A stretch of 37,470 nt of DNA from an uncultured Clostridia bacterium (GCA_944386595.1 CALXBQ010000010.1:1-37470), one strand, 5' to 3'; positions 7,350-15,016 are shown, counted from the stretch's first letter. Numbers and translations are program-made. Notes: generated by a model not told the origin, from the letters alone.

Positions 7350-8135
7350 TTATTTACTGGATCCGGCGCGTTTATCGGGACGAAGGTTGGGCTGATCGTC
7401 GTGCTTTTGGAGTTCCTCCAGGGTGGTGCGGACGGTCGCTTCCACCGTTTCGTGAAGCTTTGCCATTTCGGAGCGCTCCATGCCGGCTGTAGGAATGGCC
7501 GGATGAATTACGATGTCTATGTGGACGCCCTTGGTGATGATGCCGGTCTCCTCCACCAGATGGTATGAGCCGTTTATGGTAACGGGAACCACGGGAACCT
7601 TTGCCTTGGTCGCCAGCTTGAAGCTGCCGGCCTTGAACTCCCGCATAGGCCCGCCCTGGCTTCTGGTGCCTTCAGGGAAGATTACCAGCGAAAAACCGTC
7701 CTTCAGGTAGTCGACGCCGGTTCTGAAGGATTTAAGGGATTCTCTGGTGTCGCCGCGGGTAATGAAAATTCCGCGGATGTTCCTTATCCACTTGCCGAAG
7801 TAAGGAGCCTTTGCCAGACTGTCCTTGGCGATAAAGCCTATCTGTTTACCCTCGCAGGCTTTGAAAAATGTGGGAATGTCGGCGTAGCCCTGGTGGTTGG
7901 AAAAGAACACGCACGGACCTTCGGGAATGTTCTCGCGACCCTTGATATTGATGTGCATATCCAGAAGTTTGATAACGTTGTTTACCCATATTCCCGTGGC
8001 TTCCGCGATGATGCGGCGCTCCTCCTCGTAGTCGCCTCTCGCCTTGGCCGCCTCTATATCCTTGATTCTCTTGTTGAACACGTGCACAGATTTCATGAGT
8101 TTTGCGCCGTTTGTAACGTTTCCGAAAAAATTCAT
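7350..8135 (-). CDS. plsC: 1-acyl-glycerol-3-phosphate acyltransferase (PlsC family)
   Basis: The 261-residue protein transfers acyl groups to lysophosphatidate in phospholipid synthesis at the membrane. The catalytic HX4D motif is NHQGYAD (His81, Asp86), the acceptor-binding motif is FPEGTRS (153-159), and IFITRGD (123-129) matches block II. An N-terminal amphipathic region (1-60) precedes the catalytic domain. The start at 8135 is chosen because AGAGGA lies ten bases upstream; the frame stays open far upstream (to 8972) only because it runs antisense through cysK. The gene is divergent from cysK. The exact acyl donor cannot be told. Confidence 0.9.
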   Translation of the reverse strand: MNFFGNVTNGAKLMKSVHVFNKRIKDIEAAKARGDYEEERRIIAEATGIWVNNVIKLLDMHINIKGRENIPEGPCVFFSNHQGYADIPTFFKACEGKQIGFIAKDSLAKAPYFGKWIRNIRGIFITRGDTRESLKSFRTGVDYLKDGFSLVIFPEGTRSQGGPMREFKAGSFKLATKAKVPVVPVTINGSYHLVEETGIITKGVHIDIVIHPAIPTAGMERSEMAKLHETVEATVRTTLEELQKHDDQPNLRPDKRAGSSK

Positions 8136-8231
8136 ATTATGATATTCCTCTCGCATCAAAATCCGCACGGCAGCAGCCTTTGTCAGAAAGACGTCCGCGC
8201 CGCGCACATAAATAATATACCATAAAACCGG

Positions 8232-8260
8232 TGGTTCTTTCCATATAAAAAGGGTATAAT
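8232..8260 (+). promoter_or_regulatory. Putative cysK promoter
   Basis: TATAAT at 8255-8260 lies 55 bases before the cysK start. The position for a -35 (TGGTTC, 8232-8237, 17-bp spacing) is a poor match. No T-box or SAM-riboswitch-like structure was recognised in the 180-bp divergent interval. Confidence 0.4.
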
Positions 8261-8315
8261 TAAGGAAATACGCGTAGTAAAGCTGCAGAGGGAGATTCCC
8301 CGAAAGGAGCGCAAT

Positions 8316-9239
8316 ATGATATATAACGACATTACGGAAACCATTGGAAGAACGCCTCTTCTCAGGCTGAACGGAATCGAGAAAAAGAGAAATCTGAAGG
8401 CGGAGCTTTACGCCAAGCTGGAGGCTTTCAACCCTGCCGGCTCTATCAAAGACAGAGCTGCGTATTACATGATCAAAGACGCCGAGGAAAGAGGGATTCT
8501 GAAGCCGGGCGGAACCATAATAGAGCCGACCAGCGGAAATACGGGAATAGGCCTTGCGGCCATAGCGGCGGCGAAGGGATACAGAGCGATTTTTGTGCTT
8601 CCGGAGTCCATGAGCGTGGAGAGAAGAAAGCTTTTGAAGGCCTACGGTGCGGAGCTGGTTCTGACCGATGCGGCTCTGGGAATGCAGGGGGCCGTGGATA
8701 AGGCGGACGAGCTTGCGAAAGAAATAGACGGAGCCATGGTGATGGGACAGTTTGAAAATCCTGCCAACGCCCGGGCTCATGTGGAGACTACGGGGCCGGA
8801 AATCTGGGAGGCTCTTGACGGAAAAGTCGATATGATAGTGGCGGGAGTCGGAACGGGCGGAACGATTACGGGAACAGGAAAGTTCCTGAAAGGAAAGAAT
8901 CCCGACGTCAAAGTTATCGGCGTGGAGCCTTACGATTCGCCTCTCATTTCGGAGGGAAGAGCCGGAGCCCACAAGCTTCAGGGTATCGGAGCCAACTTCA
9001 TTCCGGAGCTTTTGGATAAATCGGTTATTGACGATATGTCTCTCATAACCACCGAAGAGGCATACAGCGGCGTGAGAGCCCTGGCGACGGAGGAAGGCTA
9101 TCTTGCGGGAATAACTTCGGGAGCGGCCCTCGCCGCGGCCCTTAAGGAAGCCGGAAAGCCAGAGAATGAAGGCAGGAGGATAGCCGTTATCCTGCCCGAC
9201 ACCGGCGAGAGGTATCTTTCAACGGATCTTTTCGAATAA
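8316..9239 (+). CDS. cysK: Cysteine synthase (O-acetylserine sulfhydrylase)
   Basis: The 307-residue PLP enzyme forms L-cysteine from O-acetylserine and sulfide. The PLP lysine is Lys45 in NPAGSIKDRAAY. EPTSGNTGIGLA is the substrate/phosphate loop, GVGTGGTITGTG binds the PLP phosphate, and GITSGAALAA with a C-terminal DTGERYLST completes the CysK/CysM signature. Length and motifs fit CysK. AAAGGAG sits seven bases before the ATG. The gene stands alone with its own promoter; the rubredoxin gene 95 bases downstream has a separate extended -10. No serine acetyltransferase gene is in the window. Confidence 0.95.
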   Translation: MIYNDITETIGRTPLLRLNGIEKKRNLKAELYAKLEAFNPAGSIKDRAAYYMIKDAEERGILKPGGTIIEPTSGNTGIGLAAIAAAKGYRAIFVLPESMSVERRKLLKAYGAELVLTDAALGMQGAVDKADELAKEIDGAMVMGQFENPANARAHVETTGPEIWEALDGKVDMIVAGVGTGGTITGTGKFLKGKNPDVKVIGVEPYDSPLISEGRAGAHKLQGIGANFIPELLDKSVIDDMSLITTEEAYSGVRALATEEGYLAGITSGAALAAALKEAGKPENEGRRIAVILPDTGERYLSTDLFE

Positions 9240-9243
9240 AGTG

Positions 9244-9272
9244 TGTTAGAACCTCCGAAGGCGTGGTATAAT
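9244..9272 (+). promoter_or_regulatory. Rubredoxin promoter
   Basis: TATAAT at 9267-9272 is preceded by TG one base upstream (extended -10), with TGTTAG 17 bp upstream as a weak -35. It lies between the cysK stop and the rubredoxin start. Confidence 0.5.
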
Positions 9273-9334
9273 GAGTTAACGGCAATTTTCATAACTGAAA
9301 GACATAGTGAAATTTACTCGAGGAGGAAATAAAA

Positions 9335-9499
9335 ATGGAAAAGTACGAATGCGGAGCTTGCGGATACGTTTATGACCCTGAAGTGGGCGATCCTGAAAAC
9401 GGAATCGAGCCGGGAACGGCTTTTGAGGACCTTCCGGACGATTGGGTTTGTCCTCTCTGCGGACTGGGCAAAGACGTTTTCGAAGCAAAGGCTGAATAG
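9335..9499 (+). CDS. Rubredoxin
   Basis: This 54-residue protein has the full rubredoxin fold signature. Two CxxC knuckles, [11 protein letters not shown] (Cys6, Cys9) and [14 protein letters not shown] (Cys39, Cys42), ligate one iron. Aromatic core residues (Tyr11, Tyr13, Trp37) and [12 protein letters not shown] between the knuckles are canonical. Rubredoxin carries single electrons in the cytoplasm of anaerobes, often to peroxide- or superoxide-reducing enzymes. AGGAGG lies upstream of the ATG, and a terminator follows at once, so it is monocistronic. No partner reductase is adjacent. Confidence 0.96.
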   Translation: MEKYECGACGYVYDPEVGDPENGIEPGTAFEDLPDDWVCPLCGLGKDVFEAKAE

Positions 9500-9518
9500 T
9501 AAACGTTAATAAAACGAG

Positions 9519-9555
9519 AAAAAGGCGGTGCAACCGGAAGGCTGTACCGCTTTTT
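9519..9555 (+). terminator. Rho-independent terminator after rubredoxin
   Basis: The stem pairs GGCGGTGCA (9524-9532) with TGTACCGC (9543-9550), with one mismatch inside, followed by five T residues. Confidence 0.75.
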
Positions 9556-9582
9556 AAATAAGGTTGTAGATATTTTCACGTG

Positions 9583-9781
9583 TTCGATGTGTGACGGGCT
9601 TTTTGCCGTTTACATCGAACGCTTTTTCGATGACAGCGACTGATAATATTGTTTTCATCGAACTAATTTGCTGCTTGACGACCGCATGTACCCGAAAATG
9701 TTCGATGCAATCAGCCAAAACCCATCGCAACATCGAAAATCCGTTCGACCTCGATGCGAAAAAACGTGGTTCGCATCGAAC
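9583..9781. repeat. Non-coding array of TTCGATG/CATCGAA word pairs
   Basis: The block has four units of identical geometry: TTCGATG, 23 bp, CATCGAA. Units lie at 9583-9619, 9626-9662, 9701-9737 and 9744-9780; only the first word of unit four is degenerate (TTCGACC). Units 1-2 and 3-4 are each 43 bp apart, making two 80-bp modules offset by 118 bp. Unit four also contains a perfect 10-bp hairpin (TCGATGCGAA at 9751, complement at 9770). Reading frames through it look like chance. The geometry equals that of the block at 6158-6499, with a different word. It lies beside a truncated flavin reductase gene. Confidence 0.8.
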
Positions 9782-9849
9782 TGTTCCTTAAAACCTGCAG
9801 GTGCCGGCGGCATAATTGCTTGTTTTGCAACCCGGGGTTCCGCTGATAA

Positions 9850-9957
9850 GCCCCAGGAGGCGTTCATCACGTTCACGCTGCCGTCCTCGTTATACGTTGC
9901 GACCATCAGCACAGGCATAGGGAAAATTCCTCCGGTAATATTCACATTTTTTCTCAT
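9850..9957 (-). pseudogene. Truncated flavin reductase (N-terminal fragment)
   Basis: The frame starts with a good ribosome binding site (GAGGAGG) and encodes about 36 residues that match the N-terminus of flavin reductase-like (flavoredoxin) proteins: MRKNV, FPMPVLMVATYNEDG and VNVMNASWG. The family is normally about 190 residues long. After NASWG the resemblance stops, and the frame runs open to 9655 through unrelated repeat-block DNA. It is therefore read as a broken gene whose 3' part was lost. The repeat array at 9583-9781 lies just beyond the break. Confidence 0.65.
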
Positions 9958-9984
9958 AGCTGTCTGAACCTCCTCGTAAATAAA

Positions 9985-10014
9985 TTGACAGGAAAAGTAC
10001 TCCCTGACTATAAT
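9985..10014 (+). promoter_or_regulatory. Promoter upstream of the HxlR-like remnant and response regulator
   Basis: TTGACA (9985-9990) and TATAAT (10009-10014) are spaced 18 bp apart. GACAGG followed by AGTACT occurs at 9987 and 10029, with a partial third copy at 10055 (GACAGGTACT). These could be operator sites left from the divergent flavin reductase/regulator arrangement. Confidence 0.6.
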
Positions 10015-10082
10015 TATATCCGGATAAAGACAGGCTTCGAGTACTGTAATATTTGACAGGTACTATCTTAAAGGAAAGTATA

Positions 10083-10208
10083 ATGATTAAGAAATACATC
10101 GAAAATGCTAATTTCGAGGACACAGGATTCCACTATAACCTGTCGCTGATGACCGTACTTGATCAGCTGTGCATATGGGGAGAAGAGAACAGACCGGAGG
10201 AGAAATAA
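10083..10208 (+). pseudogene. Short ORF, possible HxlR-family regulator remnant
   Basis: This 41-codon ORF with a good ribosome binding site (AAAGGA) begins MIKKYIENANFEDTGFHYNL. The segment TGFHYNLSLM resembles the N-terminal region of HxlR regulators, where (Y/F)xLSLIxGKWK normally follows. Here the GKWK core and winged helix are missing, and the frame ends just before the response regulator. HxlR genes often sit divergent from flavin reductases, which supports the reading. It could instead be a small leader ORF coupled to the regulator gene. Evidence is similarity judged by eye. Confidence 0.4.
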
Positions 10209-10213
10209 ACGAA

Positions 10214-10879
10214 ATGCAACACATTCTCATAATCGACGATGACGTAAACATAAATAAAATGCTGGACGCGGTTCTGATAAAGGCGGGATACCGGGTTTCC
10301 CACGCCTACTCGGGAACCGAGGCGCTGCTGTTTTTGTCCGGGGAAAAGCCTGACCTGATTCTCTTGGATCTTATGCTGCCCGGGCTTTCGGGGGAGGAGG
10401 TTCTCCCCGAGATAAAGGGAGTTCCCGTAATCGTCATGAGCGCCAAGGTGGACACCGGAGACAAGGTGAACATGCTCTTAGGAGGCGCCGCCGACTACAT
10501 CACAAAGCCATTTGACATAGAGGAGCTTCTTGCCAGGATTGCTGTTCAGCTTAGAAAATCAGAAGCGGCAGACATAGATGACAGTCTGACATTTGACGAC
10601 ATCACGCTTGCGCCCGGGACGTGGCAGGCCGAAGTCGCAGGACGGGACGTGCGCCTGACAAAGACCGAGTTTGCAATTCTCAAGCTGCTCATGGAAAATC
10701 CCAGACAGGTGGTCACGAAGAGCATACTCCTCGACAGGATAAGCGAGGACACTCCCGACTGCGTTGAAAGCTCTCTTAAGGTTCACGTGAGCAATCTCAG
10801 GAAAAAGCTGCGCGACGCATCGGGCAAGGACTACATAGAGACCGTATGGGGCATAGGCTTTAAAATGAAAAGCGAATAA
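10214..10879 (+). CDS. OmpR-family response regulator of the ABC module
   Basis: The 221-residue protein has a receiver domain with IIDDD at 6-10, phosphoacceptor Asp52 in LLDLMLPG and Lys in YITKPFD. A winged-helix output domain (125-221) ends in VHVSNLRKKL and TVWGIGFKM. I chose ATG at 10214, with GGAGGAG about 11 bases upstream. It heads a set with an ABC ATPase, ABC permease and histidine kinase, all co-directional, the usual layout of peptide-antibiotic sensing and detoxification loci in Firmicutes. Three TTWACC repeats before the ATPase gene are its likely binding site. Confidence 0.92.
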   Translation: MQHILIIDDDVNINKMLDAVLIKAGYRVSHAYSGTEALLFLSGEKPDLILLDLMLPGLSGEEVLPEIKGVPVIVMSAKVDTGDKVNMLLGGAADYITKPFDIEELLARIAVQLRKSEAADIDDSLTFDDITLAPGTWQAEVAGRDVRLTKTEFAILKLLMENPRQVVTKSILLDRISEDTPDCVESSLKVHVSNLRKKLRDASGKDYIETVWGIGFKMKSE

Positions 10880-10882
10880 ATC

Positions 10883-10937
10883 TTAACCATTTATTTACCC
10901 TTTTCTTTACCGTTTCCGTACATTGGGAGAGTAGAAT
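10883..10937 (+). promoter_or_regulatory. Response-regulator direct repeats and -10 for the ABC operon
   Basis: TTAACC (10883), TTTACC (10894) and TTTACC (10906) lie at 11- and 12-bp steps, followed by TAGAAT (10932-10937). There is no good -35; the last repeat occupies that region. This is the architecture of an activator-dependent promoter bound by an OmpR-type regulator. Control by the regulator encoded just upstream is inferred. Confidence 0.55.
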
Positions 10938-10961
10938 CCGATTCAGAAAAGGAGGTAACAG

Positions 10962-11891
10962 ATGGAATACGTCTTAAATGTCAGGAATCTGACAAAGAAA
11001 TACGGCAGCTTCAAGGCCCTCGACGGCCTGACCATGAGCGTGCCAAAAGGCGCCATATACGGTTTTGTGGGAAAAAACGGCGCGGGAAAGACCACGCTCA
11101 TCCGCCTCATATGCGGGCTCCAGACCCCGGACGGAGGTGAATACGAAATCTACGGAATAAAAAACGGAGATAAAGCCGTAAGAGAATCCAGAAGGAGAAT
11201 GGGCGCGGTAATCGAAACGCCGGCCATATATTCTGAAATGACGGCCGAGGAGAACCTGAAGGAGCAGTACAGGATTCTGGGTATGCCGTCCTTTCAGGGA
11301 ATCGGTGAAGTACTTGACCTCGTAGGGCTTTCGGGCACAGGGAAGAAGAAAGCGAAGAACTTCTCCCTTGGAATGAGACAAAGGCTGGGAATCGCCGTGG
11401 CTATTGCGGGAAATCCAGATTTTTTAGTCCTCGACGAACCGGCCAACGGCCTCGACCCTCAGGGGATAATCGAGATGAGAGAGCTCATACTCAAGCTTAA
11501 CCGGGAGCGCGGGATCACGGTGCTGATTTCAAGCCACATATTGGATGAGCTGGCAAGGCTGGCAACCCACTACGGATTTATAGACGGCGGCAGAATCATA
11601 AAGGAGATAAGCGCAGAGAAGCTGGAAGAATCCTGCCGCAAGTGCGTTCGCGTCAAAGTGTCCGATACCGCGGCCCTCGCAAGAGTGCTTGACAGAAAAA
11701 ACATAGACTACACCGTAATTTCGGACAGCGAAGCGGACGTATTCGCCCAGGTGAAGGTTTCAGATCTTTCGGCTCTCATGGCTGAGGAAGGCGGAGAAAT
11801 CTACACCATGCAGGAAAGAGACGAGAGCCTTGAAAGCTACTATCTCTCCCTTATCGGAGGTCAGAGCGAAACAAAGGAGGTGCGGTCATGA
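10962..11891 (+). CDS. ABC transporter ATP-binding protein (antibiotic efflux type)
   Basis: The 309-residue ATPase has Walker A GKNGAGKTT (37-45), a degenerate signature NFSLGMRQR (133-141), Walker B FLVLDEP (154-160) and the H-loop in ISSHILDE. A C-terminal extension (about 220-309) is typical of the BcrA/lantibiotic-immunity subfamily. AAGGAGG precedes the ATG. The end overlaps the permease gene by four bases. With the permease it would form an exporter of bacitracin- or lantibiotic-like peptides, but the substrate cannot be read from sequence. Confidence 0.92.
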   Translation: MEYVLNVRNLTKKYGSFKALDGLTMSVPKGAIYGFVGKNGAGKTTLIRLICGLQTPDGGEYEIYGIKNGDKAVRESRRRMGAVIETPAIYSEMTAEENLKEQYRILGMPSFQGIGEVLDLVGLSGTGKKKAKNFSLGMRQRLGIAVAIAGNPDFLVLDEPANGLDPQGIIEMRELILKLNRERGITVLISSHILDELARLATHYGFIDGGRIIKEISAEKLEESCRKCVRVKVSDTAALARVLDRKNIDYTVISDSEADVFAQVKVSDLSALMAEEGGEIYTMQERDESLESYYLSLIGGQSETKEVRS

Positions 11892-12742
11892 GCAGACTTA
11901 TAAATGCAGGCTTTGCGCGCCTCTTTAAAAACAAAGTCTTTTACGGAATAGTAATTTTCTCCGCAGTGTTCGGAATTTTGCAGGGGACGCCGGGGGCCCT
12001 TGACAAAATGGACGGCGCAACGTTCTACATAGACAGTCAGTTCATTAGCTTTGCCATAGTTTCGGGTGTTATATCAGCCTGCTTCACGGGGCTTTTCCTG
12101 GGAACGGAGTACAGCGACGGAACCGTGAGAAACAAGCTTATCGTGGGACATGGCAGACTGGACATATATGTTTCCAATCTCGCAGTGTGCTGCGTAGCAA
12201 ATCTGATTTTCATCGCCGTTTACTATATAAGTGTATTGATTGCGGCGCTGCCTCAGGGCGGCAAATTTATGACGGACGGTAAAATCCTCGTTCTTTATGC
12301 AATTTGCGGCGTTATGATATCGGTTGCTTTCACCGCAGTAATGGTCTTCCTGGGCTCCGCTATAGGCAGCAGATCGCGATGCGTGGTAGCATGTTTTGTT
12401 CTGGCCATAGGACTGGCATTTGCCAGCGCATATATCAACGGCAGGCTTCAGGAGCCTGAAACCTATGACCGGTACATTACGGATGCGAACGGAGAATTTT
12501 CGGCAGTGGAAACGGTGCCTAACCCCGGTTATGTGGAAGGCGCAGCAAGGAAAGCGATGGAGACCAGCCTTGAAATTCTCCCGAGCGGACAGGCTACTAT
12601 TCTGGTTTCCACGCTAAGTATAGGCGATACGCCGGTCGAAGAAGCGGATGTGCTCTATAAATGGATGGGCTATTCTGCGCTCTTTGCCGCAGTGTTCACC
12701 GCCATGGGTATAGGAGTGTTCAGAAGAAAAGACATCAAATAA
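11888..12742 (+). CDS. ABC-2 type permease
   Basis: The 284-residue membrane protein has about six transmembrane helices (near 17-36, 49-70, 96-118, 133-155, 162-182 and 258-278). A large extracytoplasmic loop lies between helices 5 and 6 (about 185-255). It belongs with ABC-2 permeases of antibiotic-immunity transporters. ATGA overlap with the ATPase gene implies a stoichiometric complex. The histidine kinase gene follows after 10 bases. Confidence 0.85.
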   Translation: MSRLINAGFARLFKNKVFYGIVIFSAVFGILQGTPGALDKMDGATFYIDSQFISFAIVSGVISACFTGLFLGTEYSDGTVRNKLIVGHGRLDIYVSNLAVCCVANLIFIAVYYISVLIAALPQGGKFMTDGKILVLYAICGVMISVAFTAVMVFLGSAIGSRSRCVVACFVLAIGLAFASAYINGRLQEPETYDRYITDANGEFSAVETVPNPGYVEGAARKAMETSLEILPSGQATILVSTLSIGDTPVEEADVLYKWMGYSALFAAVFTAMGIGVFRRKDIK

Positions 12743-12752
12743 GGAGTGAAAA

Positions 12753-13637
12753 ATGGTATTCTGGCTTTCGGTCACAACGGGAATATTGGCCCTGCTTTCT
12801 GCGGCGCTTGCGGTTAAGCTGATTATGATAAGGAAGGGAATCGTCGAAATCCGGGATAAGTTCGGACAAAGGCTTCAGCCCGACACCAACCTCCTCATCG
12901 ACGTTTCCACCCGGGACAGAAAAGTTTGCGATCTGGCGGAGGATTTGAACAGACAGCTGACCATTTTGAGGAAAGAGCATAACCGTTACGAGACCGGTGA
13001 CCGGGAGCTTAAAGAAGCCGTCACGAATATTTCTCACGACCTCAGAACCCCGCTGACCTCAATCTGCGGATATCTGGAACTTTTGAGGGACGAGGAAGTC
13101 TCCCCTGCCGGAAGAGAGTATCTGTCGGCGGTTGAGGAGAGAACGGGGGCTCTAAAGTCTCTCACCGAGGAGCTTTTCAGATACACCATAGTCACGGGAG
13201 AGACCGAAGAACTAATCAGGGAAGTCGTAGATGTGGGCCGGATCCTTGAAGGCAGCCTGGGCGCGTACTATGCGGTGCTGAAACAGAAGGGAATCACCCC
13301 GGAGATTAAAATACCGGAAAATAAAGTAGAGCGTCTTCTTAACGAAAACGCTCTTTCCCGGGTTTTTGGAAACATATTAAGCAACGCCGTAAAGTATTCG
13401 GACGGCGATCTTACCGTCAAATTGACAGAGGAAGGAACCGTCAGCTTCTCAAACCACGCAGCCGGCCTTACCGACGTTCAGGCGGCCCGCCTCTTCGACA
13501 GGTTCTATACCGTAAACACCGCCAGAAAATCCACGGGACTGGGCCTTTCTATCGCCAGAAACCTCACCGAGAAGATGGGCGGGGAGATAACCGCAGAGTG
13601 CAAAGACGGCGTGCTGACGATAAGAGTGAGGTTTTAG
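12753..13637 (+). CDS. Histidine kinase with a minimal sensor region
   Basis: The 294-residue kinase has a single N-terminal transmembrane helix (4-26) and almost no extracytoplasmic domain. A short coiled linker leads to HisKA with His95 in NISHDLRTPL, then HATPase with NILSNAVKYS, a G1-region that is degenerate (FSNHAAGL rather than DNGxGI), an F box (LFDRFYT) and GLGLSIARN. Kinases this small next to ABC transporters usually sense through the transporter or within the membrane. The cognate regulator is the gene at 10214. The missing Asp in the G1 box is unusual but the rest of the domain is intact. Confidence 0.9.
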   Translation: MVFWLSVTTGILALLSAALAVKLIMIRKGIVEIRDKFGQRLQPDTNLLIDVSTRDRKVCDLAEDLNRQLTILRKEHNRYETGDRELKEAVTNISHDLRTPLTSICGYLELLRDEEVSPAGREYLSAVEERTGALKSLTEELFRYTIVTGETEELIREVVDVGRILEGSLGAYYAVLKQKGITPEIKIPENKVERLLNENALSRVFGNILSNAVKYSDGDLTVKLTEEGTVSFSNHAAGLTDVQAARLFDRFYTVNTARKSTGLGLSIARNLTEKMGGEITAECKDGVLTIRVRF

Positions 13638-13650
13638 CCGATCAGATTCT

Positions 13651-14859
13651 TTATAACAACAGCCACTTTACAACATTAAGCTTCTGAATACCGTCATAGC
13701 TTACATTGTCAAATATATTGTCCAATGTGAGAAGATATTTCGGATAATTATCATCGATTTCACGCAGCGGAGCAAGCTCACGTGCCAGAGTCTTTTCCTC
13801 CAGAGTAGTCAGCGAAACCTGATAATACACAGGGTTGCCGTCTTTGATTGCGACAAAGTCCACTTCTCTTCCTGAGTCCGCTTGTCCCACATAAACCTCA
13901 GGATAACGCCTCCTGAGCTCAAGATAAACCAGGTTTTCGAGTATATGCCCCATATCCGTCTCATTGCTTCTTACAAGTAGGTTACGCAAGGCGACATCAC
14001 AGACGTAATACTTATTTACTGAATTCAGAAGCCTCTTCCCCTTGATATTGTATCTGCGGGCTTCGTAAAAAAGCAGGCTGTCGGTAAGTCCACGGATATA
14101 CTTGCCTGCTGTTTTGGGGTCTGTTTTCAGGCGGTTAGACGTAAGCGTATTTGCAATATTGGATATGGAAGTGAGGTTGCCTATGTTATACATTAGAAAA
14201 CGTGTTATTGCTTCCAGTGCGTTGACATCTGAAATATTCATACGCTTTACTATATCGTTTAGTAAAATCGTATTATATATTCCCCGCATGTATTCCAGAG
14301 AATTTTCTTCCTCAAAACCATAACTGGCAGTATAAGGGAATGAACCGCACTTTATATATCTATTCAGCTTTTCCGTATCTGTCATGTTTTCGTCATTCAG
14401 ACTCCCGCAGAATTCCTTGAAAGAAAGGGGCATCATGGATAACTCTACGAAACGTCCGGTAAGCAGTGTAGCGAGCTCTCCGGAAAGAAGATAACCGTTG
14501 GAACCGGTAATGTATATATCACAATTCTTAATAAGGAAAAGACTGTCTACGGCCTTTTCGTAGGAACCCACATGCTGAATTTCATCCAGAAATACGTAAT
14601 TTGTTCTATCTGGAATAAGCCTGCATTTAACATAATCGTACAGCGCGTGATAATCGGTCAGCGCTTCGAAATCCAGATTTTCAAAGTTAATGGAAATTAT
14701 CTGATCTTCAGTAACGCCGTTATCCCTGAGGAAGCCCTGATATATCTCGAAGAGCGTAGATTTCCCACATCTCCTCACTCCAGTGACAACTTTGATAATA
14801 TGCTGGTCCTTCCACCTTATCAGCCAATCAAGATAATTATTTCTTTCCAGCCTTTTCAT
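13651..14859 (-). CDS. AAA ATPase with DUF4143 C-terminal domain
   Basis: The 402-residue protein has an AAA_14 domain with Walker A GVRRCGKST (27-35) and a Walker B-like NYVFLDEIQ near residue 93. It also has a sensor segment IYITGSNGYLLSGELATLLTG and a C-terminal DUF4143 region, with the PD-(D/E)xK-like SGREVDFVAIKDGNPVYYQV stretch near 325-345. The family is widespread and often multicopy in anaerobes, with unknown role. AGGAGGGA lies just upstream of the ATG. Its promoter (14887-14915) is abutted by a long inverted repeat. A second family member lies at 31510. Confidence 0.9.
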   Translation of the reverse strand: MKRLERNNYLDWLIRWKDQHIIKVVTGVRRCGKSTLFEIYQGFLRDNGVTEDQIISINFENLDFEALTDYHALYDYVKCRLIPDRTNYVFLDEIQHVGSYEKAVDSLFLIKNCDIYITGSNGYLLSGELATLLTGRFVELSMMPLSFKEFCGSLNDENMTDTEKLNRYIKCGSFPYTASYGFEEENSLEYMRGIYNTILLNDIVKRMNISDVNALEAITRFLMYNIGNLTSISNIANTLTSNRLKTDPKTAGKYIRGLTDSLLFYEARRYNIKGKRLLNSVNKYYVCDVALRNLLVRSNETDMGHILENLVYLELRRRYPEVYVGQADSGREVDFVAIKDGNPVYYQVSLTTLEEKTLARELAPLREIDDNYPKYLLTLDNIFDNVSYDGIQKLNVVKWLLL

Positions 14860-14886
14860 TAAAATCCCTCCTGATTCATTACAGTC

Positions 14887-14915
14887 AGTATACTCTATAC
14901 CTGAAGATTTCTCAA
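14887..14915 (-). promoter_or_regulatory. Promoter of the DUF4143 ATPase at 13651
   Basis: On the minus strand, TTGAGA (14915-14910) and TATACT (14892-14887) are spaced 17 bp apart, about 30 bases before the start codon. The inverted repeat at 14921-14980 begins five bases upstream of the -35. Confidence 0.65.
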
Positions 14916-14920
14916 TACAA

Positions 14921-14980
14921 AAAAGGAATCAATTCCACGATTTTTTTAATTTTAACAAAATCATGGAATAAATTCCTTTT
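14921..14980. repeat. 24-bp inverted repeat of GGAAT/ATTCC words
   Basis: The arms 14921-14944 and 14957-14980 match at 21 of 24 positions with a 12-nt A/T spacer. Each arm is itself a small palindrome: GGAATcaATTCC (14925-14936) and GGAATaaATTCC (14965-14976), 40 bp apart. The repeat lies directly upstream of the ATPase promoter. It is AT-rich without a proper U tract, so an operator is more likely than a terminator. Confidence 0.65.
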
Positions 14981-15016
14981 AACTGTGTTCCGGATAATAT
15001 AATTAACTCGTTTTTC

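Noticed and set aside
8136-8315. T-box or other riboswitch before cysK
   Set aside because: No T-box sequence, specifier stem or terminator/antiterminator pair could be found in the 180-bp interval.
8136-8972. Long minus-strand frame extending the acyltransferase N-terminus by 279 residues
   Set aside because: It runs antisense through cysK, the extension is Arg/Ser/His-rich with no domain, and the ATG at 8135 has its own ribosome binding site.
9655-9849. C-terminal part of a flavin reductase-like protein
   Set aside because: The frame is open but made of repeat-array DNA; the residues have no resemblance to the family beyond the first 36.
10053-10084. Second promoter TTGACA/TATAAT before the HxlR-like ORF
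   Set aside because: Spacing is 20 bp and the TATAAT overlaps the ATG of the ORF; the pair at 9985-10014 is better placed.
14921-14980. Terminator for the DUF2148 gene
   Set aside because: The hairpin is AT-rich, has a 12-nt loop and lacks a proper U-tract directly after a GC stem; its position next to the ATPase promoter favours an operator.
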